This document shows positions 1 to 8,001 of a DNA stretch of 43,979 nt, one piece after another. The translations under genes were made by a program, and so were the position numbers. Each line of letters begins with the position of its first letter. The stretch's first letter is position 1. The notes beneath the pieces are model-generated. The model did not search any database. It was given only the letters and a program-made list of their open reading frames with translations, and was not told the origin of the DNA. This DNA comes from Pyrinomonadaceae bacterium (GTDB taxonomy: Bacteria > Acidobacteriota > Blastocatellia > Pyrinomonadales > Pyrinomonadaceae): NCBI GenBank assembly GCA_022843305.1, contig JALHNX010000018.1, positions 2,816 through 46,794 on the forward strand, read 5' to 3'.

Positions 1-710
1 ATCCGGTGCGGTTTTTTCCCGATCGCGAAAACTTTGATGAGCGCGAGACCGGCGAGAAATCCGCCGATGTGCGCGGCGTAGGCGACGCCGCCTTGTCCGG
101 GCGGGGCGAACCAGCCTTGAATAAGTTGGATTCCGATCCAGAGTCCGAGCGCGACGTAAGCCGGAACGGTCGTGAAGATGTTAAAAATTAAAGCGCGGAC
201 GCGGTTCGTCGGGAAAAGAAGAACATAACCGCCCATCACGCCCGAAATCGCGCCCGACGCGCCGAGCATCGGAATGATCGAATCGGTATCCATTACGATC
301 TGCGCGAGCGCGGCGGCAATTCCGCAGACGATATAAAAAGCGGCAAACCGAATATGCCCGATCATATTTTCGATGTTGTCGCCGAAAATCCACAAAAACA
401 GCATATTGCCGAAAAGGTGCATAAAATCGCCGTGCATAAACATCGAACTCAGAAAATTGAAATAGACGGGCAAAGGCGTCGCGTAATGCGGAATCTGCGC
501 CGTTTGTCCGCCGATGTTTATCAACTGCGGCGTAACAATATCAACGCCGGTCGTGATCTCCTTCGGCACGAGCGAAAAAGCGTAGGAAAACGCCTCGTTG
601 CCGCCCAAACCCTGCAAAAGCACAAAAACCAGTATATTAATTGCGATAAACGCGTAATTAACAAACGGCGTAATTACCCGGTCATGATTTTCATCGCCTA
701 ACGGAAACAT
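1..710 (-). CDS. Rhomboid-family intramembrane serine protease (3' end outside window)
   Basis: Polytopic membrane protein that should cleave transmembrane substrates within the bilayer. Reading the minus strand from the ATG at 710 gives 236 codons without a stop; the gene runs off the left edge. A strong AGGAGG ribosome site lies about 9 bases upstream of this ATG. The rhomboid signature is visible: HGDFMHLFGN (His93, His98, Asn102), the nucleophile motif GASG (Ser152) and the partner His214 in AAHIGGFLAG. The loop between TM1 and the HxxxxH helix is long (residues 40-85), as in many bacterial rhomboids. It is the first of a run of minus-strand genes, transcribed away from the Uma2 gene. Family assignment is firm; the substrate is unknown. 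Confidence 0.93.
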   Translation of the reverse strand, partial: MFPLGDENHDRVITPFVNYAFIAINILVFVLLQGLGGNEAFSYAFSLVPKEITTGVDIVTPQLINIGGQTAQIPHYATPLPVYFNFLSSMFMHGDFMHLFGNMLFLWIFGDNIENMIGHIRFAAFYIVCGIAAALAQIVMDTDSIIPMLGASGAISGVMGGYVLLFPTNRVRALIFNIFTTVPAYVALGLWIGIQLIQGWFAPPGQGGVAYAAHIGGFLAGLALIKVFAIGKKPHR

Positions 711-739
711 TTCTAAAACCCTCCTTGATAATAAATTTT

Positions 740-1306
740 TTAACCTAAAATTTTGTCCACTTCGATTTTCAAGTTCGATATTATTTCGGATTTGACGATT
801 TCGCCGCGATTGTAAATTTGAACTAATTGGTAAAGCCCGAACGTCGGTTTTGTATGAACTTCAACGATTTCGCTCGGCAAATTAACAATCCAGACTTCAG
901 GAATTTCGGCTTCGGCGTAAAGCGGAAGTTTTTTGTCGCGGTCATATTTCAAAGTCGAATCGGAAACTTCCACCAGTAAGAGAACTTCTGTCGGTCGGGG
1001 ATGCCGTCTGCCGTCATATTTTGTCAAATCGGCTAAAACGAAATCAGGCTCAGGCTCGTTGTAATCCGAAAGGCGAAGCGGATTTTGAACGCTCACCAAA
1101 ACTTCATCCGAAACATTTTTGACTAAAATTCGATTCAAGTTATTAACGACGGAAGCGTGTTTATCTCCTATCGGCATTTTTTGTATTAGTTCTCCTTCGA
1201 TGATTTCAGCCTTTTCGTAGTCTTTGAGTATCCCGATTTCGATCATCTTGTAATACTCGTCAACGCTGAATCGGAGTTGTCTCGGCTGCGGTTGATAATT
1301 CATCAT
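740..1306 (-). CDS. Uma2 family endonuclease-like protein (DUF820)
   Basis: 188 residues. It matches the Uma2/DUF820 family, which has the PD-(D/E)XK restriction-like fold and is often found in many copies per genome. The core is visible: a GELIQKMPIG strand, PEPDFVLAD (candidate metal-binding Asp), VLLLVEVSDSTL (candidate Glu) and the following KYDRDKK lysines, then YAEAEIPEVWIVNL. Two adjacent ATG codons (1306, 1303) can serve as start; an AAGGT lies about 10 bases upstream. The cellular role of Uma2 proteins is poorly known. Nuclease activity is predicted from the fold and not shown by this sequence. No toxin, methylase or helicase partner is adjacent, so a restriction role is not supported here. 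Confidence 0.88.
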   Translation of the reverse strand: MMNYQPQPRQLRFSVDEYYKMIEIGILKDYEKAEIIEGELIQKMPIGDKHASVVNNLNRILVKNVSDEVLVSVQNPLRLSDYNEPEPDFVLADLTKYDGRRHPRPTEVLLLVEVSDSTLKYDRDKKLPLYAEAEIPEVWIVNLPSEIVEVHTKPTFGLYQLVQIYNRGEIVKSEIISNLKIEVDKILG

Positions 1307-1357
1307 AACTTTTACCTTATAAATACACTTTACGCCAAATTTCCATTTTACGAAAAT

Positions 1358-3358
1358 TTATTTCGCGCCGAGATATTTTTCAAACCAATCGAGATTCGAC
1401 TGCATAGCGGCAACCTGCATTTTCGGCTCGTTCGGTCCGTGCGGCTGACGCGGCAGAACGATCATCCGCGTCGGCACGTTTTGCCGTTTGAGCGCGTTGT
1501 AAAATTCGTAACCCTGCGAGATCGGCACACGGATGTCGGCTTCGCCGTGCTGGATCAGTGTCGGTGTCGTTACGCCTTTGACGTTGAACATCGCCGAATG
1601 TTTCGCATAAATTTGCGGGTCGCTCCAAAATTCGCCGCCGAAATAATCGGGAATGAACGACGGAATATCCGCCGTGCCGTTAAAGCTCATCAAGTTGGTG
1701 ACGGGCGCGCCCGCCGAAGCCGCTTTAAAACGCTTGGTTTGCGTAACGATCCACGAAGTCATAAAACCGCCGTAGCTCCAGCCCATCACGCCGAGACGGT
1801 TTTCGTCCGCGACCTCCATTTTGACGACCGCATCAACGCCCGTCATCAAATCCTGATAATCGCCAAAACCCCAATCCTTGATATTGGCGCGCCGAAATTC
1901 CGTGCCGTAACCCGAAGAACCGCGCGGATTCGGGCGCAGGATCGCATAACCTTTTGCGGCAAAAGTAGCGAGCGGATAAACGCCGCGTCCGCCCGTAAAT
2001 GTGTGTTGAAAAACGCCCGCCGGTCCGCCGTGAATATTCAGGATCAAAGGCACACGCTGTCCTGTCTGATAACCGACCGGATATGTCAAAAGCCCTTCGA
2101 TCTCGCGTCCGTCGAGGCTTTTCCAACGGATTACCTCCGTGCGCGGCAGAGGCATTTTCGCCGCGTCTGAGTTGACGCGCGAAATTTGTACGGCGGCTGA
2201 TAAATTATTGTTCGGCGCAACGAAAACTTCGGGCGGCGTAACGGAATTCTGGCGCACGAACCCGAACATCGTGCCGCTGTGATTAAGACTGAAACCGCTG
2301 ATAACCGCATCTTCCGAACTAATTTCGGTAATTTTGTTATTGGCAACGTTCAGAGCATAAACGCCCGTTCCGGTGCCTTTGGCTTCGGTGAAAAAAATCG
2401 CGTCGCCACTTTGCGACCAGTCCGCAATATTCGGCTGTCCGTCAAACGAAATCGGCGCAGGTTTCGGCATTCCGCCCGCCACCGCGACAATCTGAATCGT
2501 ATTGCTCTGTGCCCAACGAACCGGAACATCGCTGGCGACAAACGCGATTTTTGTGCCGTCGGGTGAAAATCGCGGCGAATTTTCTGCCGCCGGCGTGTTT
2601 GCCAGAACAGTTGTGCGAGCGCTTGCAACATCAATCAGCGAAATGTCGGAAGTCGTCCAATCGTTGGCGAGCGGTGATTTTGTATGATTGAAAACAATTG
2701 TTTTGCCGTCGGGCGACCAATCGAAACCGCTGACGTTGTAATTTTCCGCCGTTAATTTTCGCGGTTCGCGCTTGCCGTTCGCGTCCTTGGCGACGGGCAA
2801 AACATAGAGGCGCGACATTTTTATATTTTCGTCAACCCACCGGAAATCGTTGCGACCTTTATCGTTTTTTTCCTCGTCCTCGGTTTTCGCGTCGCTCATC
2901 GTGTAGGCAATCCAATTGCCGTCGGGCGACCATTCAAAATTCGCCACGCTGCCCTTCAAATCCGTAAGCGGTTCGGCTTCGCCGCCCGACACGCGCAAAA
3001 CATAGAGATTGTTGCGGTTGTCTTTGCGGTTCGAGGTAAAAGCGATCCAATTTCCGTCGGGCGACCATTTCGGATTGGTCGAAGATTTATCGCCGAAAGT
3101 AATTTGAAAATCGTTTTTCCCGTCGGTTGTCGCAAGCCGGATTTGCGTCACAAATTCCGATTTATCGGCGGTCATCACGGCATCGTTGACCGTGTAAACG
3201 ACGCGCTTGCCGTCCGGCGAAACCTGCACCGCGCCGACGGCTTTTGTTTTAACCTGCATTTCCGGTGTCCAGTTTGTCGTCGTTTGGGCATTCGCCGTCA
3301 CGCCGAGAGCGAATACAAAAAATAAAAAAACATTCGCTTTTACTAAAGATTTCATCAT
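1358..3358 (-). CDS. Secreted S9 family peptidase (prolyl oligopeptidase / acylaminoacyl-peptidase type)
   Basis: 666-residue serine peptidase with an N-terminal WD40-like/PD40 beta-propeller and a C-terminal alpha/beta hydrolase domain. The propeller shows repeated SPDGxxI blades (WSPDGNWIAFTS, WSPDGNWIAYT, FSPDGTKIAFV). The hydrolase triad is Ser528 in GWSYGGF, Asp608 in HGEADIRVP and His640 in QPHGPNEP; the HGGPAG oxyanion segment lies upstream. A Sec signal peptide ends near TANAQ, so the enzyme acts in the periplasm or outside on short peptides. I chose ATG 3358 over an upstream ATG at 3406: AAGGAG lies just before it, the signal peptide starts here, and the longer form would overlap the symporter gene and bury the signal. 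Likely role is peptide scavenging. Confidence 0.95.
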   Translation of the reverse strand: MMKSLVKANVFLFFVFALGVTANAQTTTNWTPEMQVKTKAVGAVQVSPDGKRVVYTVNDAVMTADKSEFVTQIRLATTDGKNDFQITFGDKSSTNPKWSPDGNWIAFTSNRKDNRNNLYVLRVSGGEAEPLTDLKGSVANFEWSPDGNWIAYTMSDAKTEDEEKNDKGRNDFRWVDENIKMSRLYVLPVAKDANGKREPRKLTAENYNVSGFDWSPDGKTIVFNHTKSPLANDWTTSDISLIDVASARTTVLANTPAAENSPRFSPDGTKIAFVASDVPVRWAQSNTIQIVAVAGGMPKPAPISFDGQPNIADWSQSGDAIFFTEAKGTGTGVYALNVANNKITEISSEDAVISGFSLNHSGTMFGFVRQNSVTPPEVFVAPNNNLSAAVQISRVNSDAAKMPLPRTEVIRWKSLDGREIEGLLTYPVGYQTGQRVPLILNIHGGPAGVFQHTFTGGRGVYPLATFAAKGYAILRPNPRGSSGYGTEFRRANIKDWGFGDYQDLMTGVDAVVKMEVADENRLGVMGWSYGGFMTSWIVTQTKRFKAASAGAPVTNLMSFNGTADIPSFIPDYFGGEFWSDPQIYAKHSAMFNVKGVTTPTLIQHGEADIRVPISQGYEFYNALKRQNVPTRMIVLPRQPHGPNEPKMQVAAMQSNLDWFEKYLGAK

Positions 3359-3389
3359 ATGTTTCTCCTTTTCACAGCTTTTTGATTTT

Positions 3390-5135
3390 TTAGCCGATTC
3401 CGGCATCTTCTTTGGTTTTCAAAAGTTCAAAGCCTTCCGAACGCGCAACATATGTTGCTGCCGTCAAATCACCGACGACATTAAGCGTCGTGCGGCACAT
3501 ATCGAGAATGCGGTCAACGCCGAGAATAATCGCGATCAGTGCCGGATCAATGCCGATCATCGCCAAAATTCCGATGATAAAAGGAATCGAACCCGACGGC
3601 ACTCCGGCTGTGCCGATGCCGCCTAAAATCGCCATATAAACGACCATCAACTGGAGTCCGACGGTTAAATCAACTCCGGCAAGCTGCGCCAGAAACAAAA
3701 CCGTCACGCCTTCGTAAAGTGCCGTTCCGTTCTGGTTGGCAGTTGCGCCGACAGTCAGAACGAAACTGTTGATTTCCTTCGGAACGCCGAGATTTTCGTG
3801 CGAAACTCTTAAGGCAGTCGGCAAAGTCGCGTTTGACGAACTCGTCGAAAATGCCGTGACAATCACGGTGCGAACGCGCTTGAAAAATTCGAGCGGATTG
3901 ATTTTTGACAGAAAATAGAGCGAAAGCGAATAAATTCCGAAAAAATGCAGGCTTAATCCAAACAAAACCGTAAAGACGAACCACGCCAGCGATTGCAGAA
4001 GATCGAGTCCGAACTGCGCAATGTTGTTGAAGATCAGACACGCCACCGCATACGGCGCAAACTTCATAATGATGTCAATAATCTTTGAAGTGATCGCAAA
4101 GAGCGACTCCATAAACCCGACAAACGGCGCGGAAACCGGCGCGGGAAGTAAGGTTATCGCAATGCCGGCAATCAGCGCGAAGAACATTATGTGCAGCATA
4201 TTCGGACTCGCGCCTGAGATCGAATTAAAAACATTGCTCGGCACGATGGTTTTGACGACCGACATCAAAGCCGTATCTTCCGACGCAACGGCGCGGCGCA
4301 GATCGCCCGCGAATCTTTTCGTATCCGCCGAAAAATCTTTGGCGGCTTCCGCCAGCAGATCGGGTCTTCCCGCAATTTTATCGGCTTCTTTCGTAAATTT
4401 ATCGGCTTCCGACAAAAATGCGCCCGAAGTTTTCAGCGATGCCTGCGCTTCATTGGAAAACATCTTGGCTTTTTGCGAAAAATCTTTCGCATCCGTTGTA
4501 AATTTTCGCGCTTCTTCGTCATTCGGTGCTGTTTGAGCGGTTAGCGCGTCAATTTTGACAAGATATTTATCGGTCGTCGCCGCAAAACTTTTCGATGCCG
4601 CACCGATGGCGATTGCGCTTTCGACGCTCGAACGCGCGCCGCCGCTGAATTTTTCTTTGAGCTGGGTCGCCGTCGCTTCGGGAATTCTTTTGCCCGGTTG
4701 AATTATATTTGCCAAACCCAACCCGATGATGACCGAAATTGCCGAGATAACCAGCGTGTAAGCAAACGATTTTAAGCCGATGCGCCCGAGCTTGCGAATG
4801 TCGCCGATGCCCGCGACACCGACCACGAGCGAAGCGAAAACGAGCGGCACGACGATCATCAAAAGCAGGTTAAGAAACAACTGTCCGATCGGACGCGTGA
4901 AATTTTCGACAAACCAGACGACATTCGGATTGCTCCCGCCGAGCGTCCAGTTGACCGCCAGACCGCCCAAAACGCCGACCAGCAAACCAAGCAGAATCTT
5001 GGTGTGCAAAGCCATGCCCTTCGGCTTATCGGGCGTGTCGTCGTCGAGATCGGTTCGCAGTTCTTTTTCGTAACTGTAATCATCGGTTGCCGGAGTATTT
5101 TCTTGTTCGTTGTTTTCTTGATTGTTTTCAGCCAT
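3390..5135 (-). CDS. Dicarboxylate/amino acid:cation symporter (DAACS) with large inserted loop
   Basis: 581-residue inner-membrane symporter of the glutamate/aspartate/C4-dicarboxylate family (GltP/DctA/SLC1). Family marks: the serine-rich hairpin 1 (STSSSNATLPT), the cation-binding segment ATANQNGTALYE in place of NMDGT, hairpin 2 (GVPSGSI) and the last helix DRILDMCRTTLNVVGD with substrate-contacting Asp, Arg, Thr and Asn. The N-terminus has an acidic 35-residue tail. Between TM3 and TM4 (about residues 155-290) sits an Ala/Lys/Asp-rich, helix-prone insertion of roughly 115 extra residues. Usual bacterial members are 410-450 residues, and the insertion plus the tail explain the excess. The downstream S9 peptidase could supply peptide-derived amino acids; that link is an inference from proximity. 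Confidence 0.92.
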   Translation of the reverse strand: MAENNQENNEQENTPATDDYSYEKELRTDLDDDTPDKPKGMALHTKILLGLLVGVLGGLAVNWTLGGSNPNVVWFVENFTRPIGQLFLNLLLMIVVPLVFASLVVGVAGIGDIRKLGRIGLKSFAYTLVISAISVIIGLGLANIIQPGKRIPEATATQLKEKFSGGARSSVESAIAIGAASKSFAATTDKYLVKIDALTAQTAPNDEEARKFTTDAKDFSQKAKMFSNEAQASLKTSGAFLSEADKFTKEADKIAGRPDLLAEAAKDFSADTKRFAGDLRRAVASEDTALMSVVKTIVPSNVFNSISGASPNMLHIMFFALIAGIAITLLPAPVSAPFVGFMESLFAITSKIIDIIMKFAPYAVACLIFNNIAQFGLDLLQSLAWFVFTVLFGLSLHFFGIYSLSLYFLSKINPLEFFKRVRTVIVTAFSTSSSNATLPTALRVSHENLGVPKEINSFVLTVGATANQNGTALYEGVTVLFLAQLAGVDLTVGLQLMVVYMAILGGIGTAGVPSGSIPFIIGILAMIGIDPALIAIILGVDRILDMCRTTLNVVGDLTAATYVARSEGFELLKTKEDAGIG

Positions 5136-5156
5136 ATTTTTTCTTTAAGAATAATT

Positions 5157-5185
5157 CCAAAATCCAAAATCTAAAATCCAAAATC
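5157..5185. repeat. Heptanucleotide tandem repeat, 4 units
   Basis: Four exact-length 7-base units sit between the symporter start and the NAD kinase stop: three are CCAAAAT and one is CTAAAAT, in perfect 7-base register. No complementary arm is present nearby. It lies in the 5' leader of the symporter transcript and may separate it from nadK. It belongs to the 7-base-period arrays described in the findings. Confidence 0.85.
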
Positions 5186-5188
5186 GTT

Positions 5189-6055
5189 TTATCTGCCCCA
5201 TTTTAATTTATTGCGCAGAACGTCGAAATAATTCCGGTTCGGCGGTTGGACGAGGTTAAAGGTCAGAGGGCTTTTGCGAATCAGAACGCAGTCGCCCGTC
5301 TGCATTTGATAACCGATCTGCCCGTCCAAAGTCAAAACTACGCCGTCGCTCTGATTAGTCAAACGCAGATTTATTTCCGCCGTGCCGGGAACGACAATCG
5401 GGCGATTCGTGAGCGTAAAAGGACAAATCGGCGTGATGACGACCGCGTTCATCGAAGGATAAACGATCGGTCCGCCCGCGCTCAAATTGTAGGCGGTCGA
5501 GCCGGTCGGCGTGGCAACGATCAAACCGTCGGCGCGGAAATTGTTGACGAAAAGGTCGTTCAGACTGACTTCGATCTCGATGATCCGCGCCAGAACCGCT
5601 TTGTTGATGACGACATCATTTAAAACGCGACCTTTGCCGAGAATTTTACTGCCGCGCCGGTGTTCGACTTCGAGCATTTCGCGGCGGTCAATATCGTAAT
5701 TTCCCTTTAATATTTCTTCGAGCGCGGGAAACATTTCCTCGATGCGAAACTCGGTCAGATAACCCAAACTCCCGTAATTTATCCCGAGAACCAGCGATTC
5801 GCTGCTGCCGACGAGCCGCGCCGTCGAGATCATTGTGCCGTCGCCACCGAGAACGACGATCAAATCCGCTTTGTCCTGAAATTCTTCGGTGCCGACCTTT
5901 TCAATCGGGCAAATTTCATCTTCTTCGTGTGGACTGCCGATCAGCACGATGCCGCGCTTTTTGAGCCAGTCCGAAAGCTCACACGCCGTTTCCCACGCTT
6001 CCTTGTGATTCGGCTTAACGACTACGCCGACGCATTTTATCTGATTTTTTGTCAT
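5189..6055 (-). CDS. nadK: NAD kinase
   Basis: 288-residue cytosolic enzyme that phosphorylates NAD+ to NADP+, using ATP or polyphosphate. Key motifs: GGDGT (residues 70-74, phosphate binding, catalytic Asp), LGINYGSLGYLTE, and PTGSTAYNLSAGGPIV, the classic NadK glycine-rich segment, followed by the beta-rich C-terminal domain (DGQIGYQM). I place the start at ATG 6055 because homologues begin with a short lead into a Rossmann-like strand, here CVGVVVKP. A TTG at 6091 would add 12 residues; neither start has a clear Shine-Dalgarno. It is transcribed leftward toward the symporter, and its upstream region is shared divergently with the VWA gene. Confidence 0.95.
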   Translation of the reverse strand: MTKNQIKCVGVVVKPNHKEAWETACELSDWLKKRGIVLIGSPHEEDEICPIEKVGTEEFQDKADLIVVLGGDGTMISTARLVGSSESLVLGINYGSLGYLTEFRIEEMFPALEEILKGNYDIDRREMLEVEHRRGSKILGKGRVLNDVVINKAVLARIIEIEVSLNDLFVNNFRADGLIVATPTGSTAYNLSAGGPIVYPSMNAVVITPICPFTLTNRPIVVPGTAEINLRLTNQSDGVVLTLDGQIGYQMQTGDCVLIRKSPLTFNLVQPPNRNYFDVLRNKLKWGR

Positions 6056-6266
6056 TCGCTCAGGGATAAGAATTGTTTGGTTAATAATCAACTAAACGCG
6101 GAAAAACTGCAAGTTATTGCTATTGCAAAGCCGATTTTAATAAAGATTCTCGTTCAGCGGGGGCAAGCCGAACCCGCTTGCTTTTCAGAACCTTACAATT
6201 TGCGAAAAAATATTGCCATTTGTCGAATAATGGATATATCATAATTACACATTTAAAAATAGATTT
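6056..6266. other. Divergent intergenic region between nadK and the VWA gene
   Basis: 211 bases with no credible gene. It must hold the promoters of both divergent genes. An AT-rich tract at 6232-6262 (TATATC, ATAATTACAC, poly-A) is the best candidate for a -10 region of the plus-strand triad, but I see no convincing -35. A small GC-rich inverted repeat, AGCGGG (6156-6161) against CCCGCT (6173-6178), could form a hairpin. Confidence 0.4.
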
Positions 6267-6953
6267 ATGGAAAACAATTCTTACAATTACGACGAACAGC
6301 AGCCGTTTGCCGCCGCCGAGTTTGCTGAAAATCCCGAACCGCGCTGTCCGTGCGTTTTGCTTCTCGACACGTCAGGCTCGATGCAGGGCGACCCGATCGA
6401 GGAACTCAACAGCGGAATTCAGGGCTTTCGCGAAGAGCTTTTCGGCGACAGCTTGAGTATGAAACGCGTCGAGATCGCGGTCGTTACGTTCGGTCCGGTC
6501 AACGTCGTTCAAAATTTTACGACCGCCGACCAGTTTCGTCTGCCGCGACTCGAAGCCAACGGCGATACGCCGCTCGGCGCGGCGGTTTCGCGCGGATTAG
6601 GTTTGCTCAAACAGCGTAAGGAAGTTCTGCGCGCCAACGGCATCAAACTTTTTCGCCCGTGGATCTTTCTGATAACAGACGGCGAGCCGACCGATAACTG
6701 GTCGCATCTGCCGCAATTGATTCGCGCGGGCGAAGAAACAAAATCGTTCTCGTTTTTCGCGCTCGGCGTAAAAAATGCCGATTTTAAGGTTTTGAACCAG
6801 ATCGCGGTGCGCGAACCTTTAAAACTTTCGGGCGTGCGCTTCAAAGAGTTTTTCCTGTGGCTTTCGGCATCGCTCAAAAACGTTTCGCGCTCGAACCCGG
6901 GCGATTCCGTTCCGATTCCCGATTACAAGCCCTATGGCTGGTCAGAGGTGTAA
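6267..6953 (+). CDS. VWA-domain protein, YegL/TerY-like
   Basis: 228-residue cytosolic von Willebrand factor A protein with no signal peptide or membrane helix. The MIDAS metal site is complete: DTSGSM (Asp34, Ser36, Ser38), Thr101 in NGDTPLG and Asp138 in ITDGEPTD. The fold runs to about residue 205, with conserved aromatic stretches (FLITDGE, FFALGVKNADF). Established knowledge: VWA proteins of the YegL/TerY group occur next to a PP2C phosphatase and an atypical kinase, as in E. coli yegL-pphC-yegI and the TerY-P triads of tellurite-resistance-associated systems. The next two plus-strand genes are exactly these. The VWA protein is probably a metal-dependent adaptor or scaffold; its partner is unproven. 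No clear Shine-Dalgarno precedes the ATG. Confidence 0.9.
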   Translation: MENNSYNYDEQQPFAAAEFAENPEPRCPCVLLLDTSGSMQGDPIEELNSGIQGFREELFGDSLSMKRVEIAVVTFGPVNVVQNFTTADQFRLPRLEANGDTPLGAAVSRGLGLLKQRKEVLRANGIKLFRPWIFLITDGEPTDNWSHLPQLIRAGEETKSFSFFALGVKNADFKVLNQIAVREPLKLSGVRFKEFFLWLSASLKNVSRSNPGDSVPIPDYKPYGWSEV

Positions 6954-6961
6954 TGAAGATT

Positions 6962-7045
6962 TTGCCCACAAAACATACGAAAGAAACGAAAAAAAATACA
7001 AAGGCTTGAAAAAAATTTAGTGTATTTAGTGTATTTAGTGGGCAA
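6962..7045. repeat. Palindromic spacer element, TTGCCCAC...GTGGGCAA ends
   Basis: The arms TTGCCCAC (6962-6969) and GTGGGCAA (7038-7045) are exact inverted repeats, and outer bases (GAAGAT.. / ..ATTCTTC) extend the pairing loosely. The right arm holds a 9-base period (TGTATTTAG units). It lies between the VWA and PP2C genes of one operon, so it would be transcribed as a hairpin. It shares its ends with the elements at 15221-15310 and 37021-37107. Confidence 0.8.
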
Positions 7046-7066
7046 TAATTCTTCGCTTAATTTTAG

Positions 7067-7882
7067 ATGATTAAAGGTAATTGGCGCATCGCCCATGCTT
7101 CGGCAATCGGGCTCGCGCATCTAAATCAAAACACGGAATGTCAGGACAGATTCGCCTGCCGCACCGTCAAAACGGCGGAAGGCGACATTTTGATCGCGGT
7201 TGTCGCCGACGGCGCGGGCAGCACGACCGACGGGCAGACGGGCGCGCAGATCGCGTGTGAAATTTTCACCAAAGAAGTCGGCGATTTTCTGAGCGCGAAA
7301 GATGCTTCCGTAAAATCTTTGACAGCGGATTTCGGGCGGTTTTGGATTTCGTATTTTCAGCAGAAAATTGCCGAAATATCGCAGAAGGATAAAAAAGAAT
7401 TGCGCGATTACGCCTCGACGTTCGTCGGCGCGGTGATCGGCGAAAAATCAGCGGCGTTTTATCAGATCGGCGACGGCGGAATCGTTTTCAGCGCGTCGGG
7501 CGCGGCAAAAAGCTATCGTTTCGCGATCGCGCCGGTCGAAGCGGAATACATCAACGTGACGGAATTCGTGACGGACGAAACCGCCGCCGAAAGCCTGCGG
7601 TTCGAATTGATCGAAGAAACAATTGAAGATTTGATTCTCTTTTCGGACGGAATTTACGCCGTCGCGGTTGATTATCAGAATAACCAACCGCACGAACCTT
7701 TTCTGATGCCGATGATCGCGCCCTTGAGAAACGGCGCGGCGACGGACGGTTTGAACGAAAAGCTCGAAAATTTTCTCGCGTCGGAGAAGATCAACGAGAA
7801 AACCGACGACGACAAAACCATCATTCTGGCTTCGCGGGCGATTGTTGGGAGCGCAGACGGCTCGTCTGCATACGCTGCTTGA
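7067..7882 (+). CDS. PP2C-family serine/threonine phosphatase, PphC-like
   Basis: 271-residue metal-dependent phosphatase. Features: an N-terminal strand with CQDRF (Asp27 in the place of the NEDA-type Asp), the metal-binding VADGAGS (Asp48), a central FSDGIYAV, and a final acidic DDDKTIIL strand that supplies the last metal ligand. This is the E. coli PphC type of PP2C, which lacks the full classic motif set. It is the second gene of the VWA-phosphatase-kinase triad and should oppose the kinase encoded by the next gene. The last dozen codons (VGSADGSSAYAA) are not phosphatase-like: they are read from a palindromic element (7847-7982) that supplies the stop codon, so the native C-terminus has been replaced. 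Confidence 0.9.
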   Translation: MIKGNWRIAHASAIGLAHLNQNTECQDRFACRTVKTAEGDILIAVVADGAGSTTDGQTGAQIACEIFTKEVGDFLSAKDASVKSLTADFGRFWISYFQQKIAEISQKDKKELRDYASTFVGAVIGEKSAAFYQIGDGGIVFSASGAAKSYRFAIAPVEAEYINVTEFVTDETAAESLRFELIEETIEDLILFSDGIYAVAVDYQNNQPHEPFLMPMIAPLRNGAATDGLNEKLENFLASEKINEKTDDDKTIILASRAIVGSADGSSAYAA

Positions 7883-7982
7883 AAAGCGGCGTAAAAATGC
7901 TTCAATTTTCTTAATTGTTTGAAGCTAAAGAAACTGTTTTGAGCGTTTTTCAAACGCTTGCGGGCGAGCCGCCCGCGCTCCT
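7847..7982. mobile_element. MITE-like palindromic element inside the phosphatase 3' end
   Basis: About 136 bases with imperfect terminal inverted repeats of roughly 40 bases: the left end GGGAGCGCAGACGGCTCG and the reverse complement of the right end AGGAGCGCGGGCGGCTCG align, and both continue into CG-TTGAAAA-CG. A second hairpin sits at the centre (GCTTCAA / TTGAAGC, 7899-7925). There is no internal reading frame. The element supplies the last ~12 codons and the TGA stop of the PP2C gene and ends about 20 bases before the kinase start. Calling it mobile is inference from architecture; no target-site duplication was confirmed. Confidence 0.6.
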
Positions 7983-8001
7983 ATTAAAGAGGTAAAAAGC
8001 T

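Noticed and set aside
740..1306. Uma2-like protein as part of a defence or restriction cluster
   Set aside because: No methylase, helicase or other defence gene is adjacent, and the family is common as single copies.
1277..2170. 297-codon plus-strand frame antisense to the S9 peptidase gene
   Set aside because: It lies opposite a gene with a full peptidase signature, is rich in Arg/His, and matches no family; it is a mirror of GC-biased codons.
3358..3406. Longer start for the S9 peptidase at 3406
   Set aside because: It would hide the signal peptide and overlap the symporter end; the good ribosome site is at 3358.
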